From: CAIWHR01 sp963816925 | GTDB lineage: Bacteria; Pseudomonadota; Gammaproteobacteria; Burkholderiales; Casimicrobiaceae | DNA: 64,000 bases | NCBI GenBank assembly: GCA_963816925.1 | Contig: CAWFMY010000039.1 | Span: 82,723-146,722 of the forward strand | Direction of reading: 5' to 3' | In this document: piece after piece, positions 56,572 to 64,000 of the stretch | Layout: each line of letters starts with the position of its first letter | Numbering within the stretch: the first letter of the stretch is position 1 | Notes under the pieces: model-generated | What the model was told of the DNA's origin: nothing | Seen by the model: only the letters and a program-made list of their open reading frames with translations | Databases searched by the model: none | Translations under genes and position numbers: made by a program

Positions 56572-58093
56572 GTGTCCGACAAGAACAATCCGGCGCCCGC
56601 GGCCGCGCCGCCGCAGGACGAGAACCAGATCATCGCCGAGCGCCGCGCGAAGCTCGCCGCGCTCCGTGCGCACGGGCATGCGTATCCGAACGACTTCCGC
56701 CGCGATGCGCTCGCGGGCGACCTGCACGCCAATTACGACGGCAAGACCAACGAGGAGCTCGAAACGCTGCACGTTGTCGTGACTGTCGCGGGCCGCATGA
56801 TGCTGAAGCGCGTGATGGGCAAGGCCTGCTTCGCGACGCTGCAGGACATGAGTGCGCGCATCCAGCTCTACGTGACGCTCGACGCCCTGGGTGCGGAGGC
56901 CCTCGACGCATTCAAGCACTGGGACCTGGGCGACATCGTCGGCGCCACGGGGACGCTGTTCAAGACCAAGACCGGCGAGCTCTCGGTCAAGGTGACGGCG
57001 ATCCGTCTCCTGGCCAAGGCGCTGCGGCCGCTTCCCGAGAAGTTCTACGGCCTCACCGACCAGGAGCAGCGCTACCGGCAGCGCTACGTCGACCTCATCA
57101 CCAATTCACCGTCGCGCGACGTCTTCATCAAGCGCTCGCAGATCGTGCAGGCGATGCGCGAATTCTTCGTCGCGCGCGGCTACCTCGAAGTCGAGACGCC
57201 GATGATGCATCCGATCCCCGGCGGCGCCGCGGCGCGGCCGTTCGTCACGCATCACAATGCGCTCGACATGAAGCTCTACCTGCGCATCGCGCCCGAGCTC
57301 TACCTCAAGAAGCTCGTGGTCGGCGGCATGGAGAAGGTGTTCGAGATCAACCGCAACTTCCGCAACGAGGGCTTCTCGACGCGGCACAATCCCGAATTCA
57401 CGATGCTCGAATTCTACGAGGCCTATCAGGATTATCACTACCTGATGGATCTCACCGAGACGCTCGTCCGCGAAGTCGCGCAGAAAGTGGTCGGCACGAC
57501 GACGATCGCCTACCAGGGCACGGCGATCGACCTGGGCAAGCCGTTCGATCGGCTCACGATGGCCGAGGCGATCCACAAGTACCATCCGCACTATCCGCTG
57601 GCGGAACTCGCGAAGCCGGAATACCTCCGCGTCGCGCTCGCGCCGTTCGACGCCGAAGTGTTTGCAACCGACGGCGTCGGGATCCTGCAGCTGAAGCTGT
57701 TCGAAGCGACGACCGAGGACAAGCTCGTGCAGCCGACGTTCATCGTCGCGTATCCCGCGGACGTCTCGCCGCTCGCGCGGGCGAGCGATGCCGACCCCGC
57801 CATCACCGATCGCTTCGAGCTGTTCGTCTGCCGGGCGCGAGCTCGCGAACGGCTTCTCCGAGCTCAACGATCCCGAGGACCAGGCGGCGCGGTTCCGCGG
57901 GCAGGTCGACGCGCGCGAGGCGGGCGACGAGGAGGCGATGTTCTACGACGCCGACTACCTGCGGGCGATGGAATACGGGCTGCCGCCGACGGCGGGCGAG
58001 GGCATCGGCGTCGACCGACTCGTGATGCTGTTGACCGACAGCCCGTCGATCCGCGACGTGATCCTGTTCCCGCAACTGAAGGCGGAAAGCTGA
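56572..58093 (+). CDS. lysS: Lysyl-tRNA synthetase, class II (one frame break)
   Basis: A class II LysRS of about 506 residues. The N-terminal OB-fold anticodon domain (60-170) includes VAGRMMLKRVMGKACF; motif 1 is near RSQIVQAMREFFVARGYLEV, motif 2 FRNEGFSTRHNPEFTMLEFY, and motif 3 GEGIGVDRLVMLLT. One extra T near 57832 (GTCTGCC for GTCGCC) shifts the frame between RFELFV and AGRELANGFSELNDP. The GTG at 56572 begins SDKNNP; a GTG six bases upstream is an alternative. It lies two bases after prfB. Confidence 0.95.
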
Positions 58094-58106
58094 GCGGAGG
58101 CTCGCG

Positions 58107-59120
58107 ATGGCCACGGATTTTCGCAGCGACACGGTGACGCGGCCCACGGCCGCCATGCGCGCGGCGATGGCGGCGGCGCCGGTCGGCGACGACGTCTTCG
58201 GCGACGACCCCAGCGTCAACGCGCTCGAAGCCGAGGTGGCGGCGCTCCTCGGCTTCGAGGCGGCGCTGTACGTGCCCTCCGGGACGCAGTCGAACCTGAT
58301 CGGCGTGATGACGCATTGCGCCCGCGGCGACGAAGTGATCCTCGGCCAGGAGTCGCACAACTACCACTACGAGGCGGGCGGCGGCGCGGTGCTGGGCAGC
58401 GTCCAGCCGCAGCCGCTCGACAACGCGGCCGACGGCACGATTCCGGTGGCGGCGATCGAAGCGGCGATCAAGCCCGACGATTCGCACTTCGCCAAGTCAC
58501 GGTTGATCGCGCTCGAAAACACGATCGGCGGCAAGGTGCTGCCCGACGGCTACTGCGCCGAGGTCCGCGCACTCGCCGACCGTCGCCATCTCGCCCTGCA
58601 TCTCGACGGCGCGCGCTTGTGGAACGCCGCGGTGAAGCGCGGCGTCGCGCCGAAGCCGATCGCGGAGGGCTTCGATTCGGTCTCGGTGTGCCTGTCGAAG
58701 GGATTGGGTGCGCCGGTCGGCTCGCTGCTGTGCGGCGGCCGCGACTACGTCAAGGCGGCGCGCCGGTGGCGCAAGATGCTGGGCGGCGGGATGCGCCAGG
58801 CGGGAATTCTCGCGGCGGCCGGGCGGCACGCGATCGCGCATCACATCGAGCGCCTGGCCGAGGATCACGAAAACGCGGCGATCCTCGCCGCGGGCCTCGC
58901 CCGGCACGAAGCATTGAGCGTCGCGCCGCCGCAAACCAACATGGTCTTCGTCAGCATGTCCGCCGCCATTGCGGACGCATTCGCCAAGCATGTGGCGGCA
59001 GCAGGCGTGCAGATGATCGGAACGACGCACCAGCGCTGGGTGACCCATCTCGATGTGTCTCGTGCCGACGTCGAGCGCGCGGTTGCGGTGGTCGACGCAT
59101 TCTTCGCCCGCGCGCACTGA
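58107..59120 (+). CDS. ltaE: Low-specificity L-threonine aldolase
   Basis: A 337-residue PLP enzyme cleaving threonine or allo-threonine to glycine and acetaldehyde. Features are FRSDTVTRPTAAMRAAMAAA, GDDVFGDDPSVNALEAEVA, LHLDGARLWNAAV and the PLP lysine in SVSVCLSKGLGAPVGSLL. It follows lysS by 13 bp on the same strand. Confidence 0.94.
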   Translation: MATDFRSDTVTRPTAAMRAAMAAAPVGDDVFGDDPSVNALEAEVAALLGFEAALYVPSGTQSNLIGVMTHCARGDEVILGQESHNYHYEAGGGAVLGSVQPQPLDNAADGTIPVAAIEAAIKPDDSHFAKSRLIALENTIGGKVLPDGYCAEVRALADRRHLALHLDGARLWNAAVKRGVAPKPIAEGFDSVSVCLSKGLGAPVGSLLCGGRDYVKAARRWRKMLGGGMRQAGILAAAGRHAIAHHIERLAEDHENAAILAAGLARHEALSVAPPQTNMVFVSMSAAIADAFAKHVAAAGVQMIGTTHQRWVTHLDVSRADVERAVAVVDAFFARAH

Positions 59121-59145
59121 GATTCGCCGACGCCGGGAGGCCGCG

Positions 59146-59453
59146 ATGGCCGATCGCTTACGCATCGTTCGCCGAGTTCTACCCGTTCTACCTGTCCGAG
59201 CATGCGAATCCCGACGTGCCGGCGGCTGCACTTCGTCGGGACGTCGCTGGTGCTCGGAACGATCGTCGCGGCGATCGTCACCCACAACCCGTGGTGGTTT
59301 GCCGCCACGCCGATCGCGGGCTACGGCTTCGCCTGGATCGGCCACTTCTTTTTCGAGCACAACCGTCCGGCGACGTTCAAATACCCGTTCTACAGTTTCC
59401 TGGGCGACTGGGTGATGTACCGCGACATGCTGACGGGCCGCGTCGCTTTCTGA
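59146..59453 (+). CDS. Mpo1/DUF962-family small membrane protein (two frame breaks)
   Basis: A membrane protein of about 101 residues of the Mpo1/YGL010w group; yeast Mpo1 is a fatty acid alpha-dioxygenase. The restored sequence begins MADRYASFAEFYPFYLSEHA, then TCRRLHFVGTSLVLGTIV and IGHFFFEHNRPATFKYPFYS, containing the conserved histidines, and FLGDWVMYRDMLTG. One extra T near 59159 and one G near 59213 break the frame; the length leaves remainder 2. The composite beta-helix remnant begins only 10 bp after its stop. Confidence 0.82.
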
Positions 59454-59462
59454 CGCCAGGTC

Positions 59463-62400
59463 GTGGCCGGGCGGCGCCCCTTGCGCGAGGCCCTTGAGTC
59501 GATCAACAACGGCGCCGACGTCAACGCCGACGTGACGCCGCATCGGATCGGCGCGTATGGCGGAACCGACGCCGTCACGTTCAACATCTCGCCCGGCGGC
59601 GTGCAGACGATCACGCCGGCCCGGCGCTGTTTGCCAACAAGCCGGTGAGTCTCGATGCGACCACGCAGCCGGGGTTCGCCGGCGTGCCGCTGATCGTTCT
59701 CGACGCCAGCAGCTCCAGCGTGCCGCCCTTGTGATCACCGGCGGCAACAGCACCGTTCGCGGTTTCGACATCTTGGGCCGCGTCGGGCGCCGCGGTCTCT
59801 TGCCGTGATTGGCGCGGGCATCGCCGGCGGCAACACGATTGCCGGCAATTACATCGGCATCGACCGACGGGCACCCAGCCCCGCGGGAACAACGGCAACG
59901 TCGACAACGCGGGTCCCGCCCAACAACGTGATCGGCGGCACGACCGCGGGGACCGCAACGTGCTCGCCGGCAACATCACCAGCGGCCTTTATGCGCTGTC
60001 GCAGGGGAACCTGGTCGAGGGAAATTATTTCGGGACCGATGCGACGGGGACCGTGGTGCTTCCCGGCCCGGGGACCTCGTGGTTCTATTACTCGCCGGGC
60101 GGGACGTACACGTGGCCGTCGTCGGTGATGGGCAACGTCGTCGCCGGGACGTCGCGGTGGCGCTTATCGGCATTTCGCCGGGCACGGTGGCGAACGCGAT
60201 CGTCAGGAAGAACCTGATCGGGACCGACAAGACGGGACTCTTCGTTTTGGTCACGGCATTCGGCGTCTTGTCCAGAACGTCGTCGGTCCGTCGGTGACGA
60301 TCGCGTCATCGGCGGCCACACGGCGGACGGGGGACGGCAACGTGATCACCGGCGGCTACTACGGCATCTATCTGTACCGGGCCGCGCAGATCACGATCCA
60401 GGGCAACAAGATCGTCACTGACGCTTCACCGGCATTTCTTTGCGCAACTCCGGGACGGGATTCCGCCGGACCCGCCGGAAAACATCACGATCGGCCGCAC
60501 CAATGGCGGGCCCGGCGACGTGCGGACGCGGGCAACATCATCGCGTTCAACGGTGGAGCGGGCGTGTTGGTCGGGGAGGGTTGCATTGGAGCTGCGTTCG
60601 TGCACGACGGACACCGGCAACTCGGTGCTCGGCAATTCGATCTTCGGCAATGGCGGGCTCGGAATCGATCTCTTCCCGACATTGGGGCTGCCGAACCCAA
60701 CGACGCCGGCGACGTCGATGCGGGCGCCAACGACGTCCAGAATTTTCCGGTGATCACGTCGCTCGTGTTGAACGGCGTACCGGCTTGACGACGATCAACG
60801 GCACGCTCGACAGCGCGGCGAGCACGACGTACCGGGTCGAGTTCTTTTCCGGCACGACCTGTCATGCCGCCGCACCGAACGATTACGGCGAGGGCCAGAA
60901 CTTTCTCGGCTTCATCAATGTCGCTACCGACATCAACGGGCCACGCATCTTCAACCCGGCGTACATGGTCCCGGCGACCAGCTCGTCGTCACGGCGACGG
61001 CGACGGATCCGGCGGGCAATACGTCCGAGTTCTCGCGATGCAACGTCGTGCCGCCCACGGCGCCGTTCATCACCAGTCTCAACAACTCGACGACATTCAC
61101 GGCAGGGACCTTCGGCAGCTTCACCGTCGTCGCGCTCGGCGTGCCGACGCCGACGGTTACGGAGAGCGGTGCGCTGCCCACCGGTGTTTCATTCAGCAGC
61201 ATTACCCGGATGCTTGAGCGGTACCCCGGCTGCCGGCACCGGCGGTGGACTTACAACATCACGTTCACGGCGGCCAACGGCGTACTCCCGGATGCGCACC
61301 AGAACTTCACGCTCACCGTGTCGAGGCACCCGCGTTCACCAGCGCGGCGGCGACGACGTTCACGGTCGGTTCGTTCGGGACGTTCACGGTGACCGCCAAC
61401 GGCGCTCCCGCTCCGACGCTGAGCTTGATGGCCGGCGGAGACGCTGCCTGCGGGCGTGTCGTATTCAACGCCGGCGACCGGCAGTGCTGAGCGGAACGCC
61501 CGCGCCGGGCACCGGCGGCGTCTACACACCCTCAAGTTCAAGGCGCACAACGGCGTCGCGCCGTTCGCGCAACAGACCTTCACGCTGACGATCAACGAGG
61601 CGCCCACGATCACCAGCGCCGCCGCAGCGTCAGTTTCCGGCCGGGACGTACGGTAGCTTCACAGTGACCGCCACCGGGTGGCCGGCGCCGACGTTCAGCG
61701 AGTCGGGAGCGCTGCCGGGCGGGGTCAATCTCAATAATGTGACCGGCCTTCTTAGCGGAACACCGGGTCTGCCGGCCGTGCCGTATCCGATCGTCATCAC
61801 GGCGAGCAATGGCGTCGCCCCCAATTCGGTTCAGAATTTCACGCTGACCGTGCTGCCTCCGCTCGTGCAGAGAGCGTTCGTCGCGTCGTTCGGGCTGGTT
61901 CCGACGCGAATTTCTGCTCGCGCGCGAATCCGTGCCGGTCGTTCCAGTTCGCGATCTCGCGGATGCTGCCCGACGGCGAAGTCATCGCGCTCGACTCCGC
62001 GGGCTATGGCCCGTTCCGTATCACGCAACCGGTCACGGTGACCGCGCCGCCCGGGATCTACGCCGGCATCCGTTGCACGGGCTCGGGGATTATCGTCAAC
62101 GCGGGCCCGGGGGACACGGTCGTGTTGCGCGGGCTCACGCTGAACGGGCTCGGTGGCGCGTACGGGATCGATTACCGGTCCGCCGACACGCTCGTCGTCG
62201 ACCGCGTCAAGACCGCCGGTTTCGCGGAGGCGGGCATCCATGCCGCAACGAGCGGAAATGCGTCGCTGTTCATTCGCAACTCGGAATTTCGTGGCACCAA
62301 TCAGATCGGCAGTCCCTACAATCACTTCGGTGGTCACTTTGAACCCGTGCTGCCGAGTGTGGGCGTCCTCCAGGTGGACATCGCGGAAAGCAGGTTTGTC

Positions 62401-62815
62401 GGCAACGGCTTTGTCGGCATCCTACTCCTGCTGCGGCGCGACGAAGGCGACGATACGGCGCAGCCTCATCGCGGGCAATCAGGTTTGGTCTGTGGATCGC
62501 GGCAGGGGCGGCCGGCTCGTCGTGGTTCGTGCGCGATACGGCGATCATCCCAAAAACACGAATTTCGGCGTGACGCTCGATGTGGACCCGCTGGGATCGT
62601 CGACAGTCACGTTTTTGGGTGCGCTGCTCGCGCAGAATAGTGTGGGCCTTGCTTTCTATTCAACTGCGGTCACCGCGCTCGTCACGAACAGCACGATCAC
62701 GCACAACGGGACGGGGATCGGCGTGAGCTCCAACGCGTCCTCTTCGGGCGACAACTCGCTTCTATTCAATTTCACCGACGACGGATTCTTCACCTCAACG
62801 ATTCCGATGCAGTAG
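59463..62815 (+). pseudogene. Broken composite surface protein: beta-helix, Ig-like repeats and QRTFVAS-family module
   Basis: One large gene read in pieces across all three frames. The first part (to about 60960) has LREALESINNGADVNADVTP, AVTFNISPGGVQTITP, TTQPGFAGVPLIVLDA, NYIGID, NVIGGTTAG, GNYFGTDATGTVVLPGPGTS and NGGLGIDLFPTLGLPNP, typical of secreted right-handed beta-helix proteins. Three Ig-like repeats follow (61063-61857). The last part (from about 61865) repeats the family start QRAFVASFG, PCRSFQFAIS, PDGEVIALDSAGYGP and GIYAGI, and ends FFTSTIPMQ at 62815. I count roughly twenty frame changes, mostly of the 'missing base' sign. The signal peptide and first 40-60 residues are missing. 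It may be a decayed gene or badly assembled. Confidence 0.65.
61063..61857 (+). repeat. Three tandem Ig-like repeat units of about 265-275 bp
   Basis: Units begin near 61063, 61329 and 61603. Each encodes, over broken frames, PxxTSxxxxTFTAGTFGSFTV, then GxPxPTxSESGALPxGV, an LSGTPAxGTGG turn and NGVAPxxxQNFTLTV. This is the putative-Ig (He_PIG) repeat pattern common in bacterial surface proteins. Similarity between units is clear at protein level and partly at DNA level, which makes misassembly here plausible. Confidence 0.7.
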
Positions 62816-62840
62816 CGCGATTCGCGCGAAGGAGGGCAAG

Positions 62841-63813
62841 ATGGCCAGATGTTCGTTACTTGTGCGTGCGGCGCTCGTTGCGGCGGCGTTTGGCGCGGCG
62901 GCGGGCGACGCGGCGGCGGCGCAACGCACGTTCGTAGCGTCGAACGGAAGCGACCTCAATCCGTGCAGCCTGTCGCAGCCATGCCGGTCGTTTCTCTTCG
63001 CGATTGCGCAGACGGCGCCAGGAGGCGAGGTTATTGTGCTGGACTCGGCCGGATACGGGCCGGTGACGATCTCCCAATCGGTGTCGATCATCGCCCCTCC
63101 CGGTGTCTATGCCGGCATCACCGCGTCGCAGTTCACTGGCAACAGCGGCTGCGGGGTCGTCGTCAATGCCGGCAACGGCCTGGTCACGCTGCGCGGGCTC
63201 ACGATCAACAATCTCGGTGCGACGGGCGATGGGATCCGGTTCAATTCCGGCGGCGCGCTGCACGTGGAAAATGTCATCGTCACGGGATTCGCCAGCGGTC
63301 TTGCAGGGCTGACGTCGTTCCTGGTCATCTCCGCGGACATCTCTCGTCGTCGACTCGGCGTTCCGCGGAAATGTCAACGAGGGCGAACTGTCAGGCCGGC
63401 GTCGACGACCGGATCAGCATCGAACACATGTCGAGGGCAATAGCACGGGCCTGCGCCTGCTGATGGGCGGACTGCCATCCGCGGTCCCCAGCCTGACCGG
63501 AAATACCTATGGGATCGATGCTGGCGCCGGAGCGGTCGTCGAGGTGCGCGACAGCGCGCTGGCAGGGAACGGCGTAGCCGGGATTCAAGGTTTTGGCAGC
63601 GCCAAAGCGAGCGTGGTCAGTTCGCAGGTCACCGAAAACGGCACCGGAGTCCTGGCCGGCGGCGCGGCGACGATGTACGTGTCCGACAGCACGATTACGC
63701 GCAACACCACCGGCGTGAACGCGGGCGGCGCAACCATTGTTTCGGCAGGCGACAACCGCCTCGCGAACAACGCGACGGACGGCACGTTCAGCTCGGTGGT
63801 GCTGAAGCAATAG
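62841..63813 (+). CDS. Secreted right-handed beta-helix protein, QRTFVAS family (one net frame break)
   Basis: A protein of about 323 residues. Signal peptide MARCSLLVRAALVAAAFG to GDAAAAQ, then QRTFVASNGSDLNPCSL, PCRSF, PGGEVIVLDSAGYGPVTI and APPGVYAGI. The helix rungs follow: VTLRGLTINNLGATGDGIRF, VSSQVTENGTGVLAGGAATM, and SDSTITRNTTGVNAGGATIV. It ends DGTFSSVVLKQ. One extra base near 63339 shifts the frame (SAD then SLVVDSAFRGN); the stretch 63380-63430 may hold further compensating changes. It is the best-preserved copy of the family and starts 26 bp after the composite gene. AAGGAGG precedes the ATG. Confidence 0.78.
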
Positions 63814-63862
63814 CGCTTCCGGGCTGCCAAGAACCCGAGACCCCGGCGGGTTCGTTGCGCTG

Positions 63863-63888
63863 GCGCCGTTGACGCCGATCAACGGCGC
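63863..63888. terminator. Hairpin after the last beta-helix gene
   Basis: GCGCCGTTGA (63863-63872) and TCAACGGCGC (63879-63888) form a perfect 10-bp stem with a 6-nt loop, 50 bp after the stop. There is no T-run. The remaining bases to the window end hold a TAGAAT box at 63905-63910 and an ATG at 63981 (MNTRAI) that may begin the next gene, too short to judge. Confidence 0.5.
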
Positions 63889-64000
63889 GCCGCCTTGTGC
63901 GGCGTAGAATCCGCCACAATCTGGTGAACGGTATCCGCTCGCATCGGCGATCGGATGCCGACGCCAGCGCTGACCACGAAATGAACACCCGCGCGATCGA

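Overview
The window is about 64 kb of GC-rich DNA, almost fully coding, with no tRNA, rRNA, CRISPR array, insertion sequence or phage gene visible. Gene content and order point to a betaproteobacterium (Burkholderiales or Nitrosomonadales type): rplM-rpsI, argC, erpA, anmK, an M23 peptidase and tyrS lie close together, an AlgZ/AlgR-like pair is divergent from argH, and prfB is followed by lysS. I cannot name the genus. A soxYZAXB cluster suggests the organism can use thiosulfate as an electron donor.

Layout. 0-3 kb: tkt, a GNAT acetyltransferase and the start of gap (minus strand). 3-4.3 kb: speH-speE polyamine genes. 4.4-8.9 kb: a secreted beta-helix protein, a small unknown gene, an exported intradiol dioxygenase, and a ygiB-ygiC-DUF350 operon. 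8.9-12.9 kb: soxYZAXB. 12.9-22.6 kb: tyrS, M23 peptidase, anmK, a secreted beta-propeller with a translationally coupled partner, erpA, bactofilin, a DUF6776-like protein, argC, rpsI and rplM. 22.8-33 kb: OsmC, a copper-chaperone-like protein without its ligands, a beta-hydroxyacid dehydrogenase, argH, the AlgZ/AlgR-like pair, a PfkB kinase, plsC, apaH and rep. 32.9-34.3 kb: a promoter, a SAM-II riboswitch and a terminator ahead of a methionine-type PLP enzyme. 34.9-47.3 kb: a catabolic island for a carboxylic acid (two acyl-CoA dehydrogenases, thiolase, FadB/PimF-type fusion, a complete Liv-type ABC importer, acyl-CoA ligase), resembling pim clusters. 47.3-59.5 kb: esterase, TerC, lpxH, two cyclophilins, TPR protein, nudC, an IorAB-type molybdenum hydroxylase, prfB with its programmed frameshift, lysS, threonine aldolase and an Mpo1-like protein. 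59.5-63.8 kb: a badly broken composite beta-helix/Ig-like gene and another secreted beta-helix gene of the same family as the one at 4.4 kb.

Two window-wide observations matter to any reader. First, 15 otherwise recognisable genes are interrupted by 20 net single-base frame changes, and all 20 have the same sign (one extra base in the reading direction). This looks like a systematic sequencing or assembly error rather than gene decay. The one real frameshift, in prfB, must not be 'corrected'. Second, the composite gene at 59.46-62.8 kb has far denser breaks, mostly of the opposite sign, so it may be a true pseudogene or a locally poor assembly.

The most distinctive biology I see is the SAM-II riboswitch unit at 32.9 kb and the family of secreted beta-helix proteins that share an N-terminal block starting QRTFVAS. 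That family is present three times in the window, once as an internal module of the composite protein.
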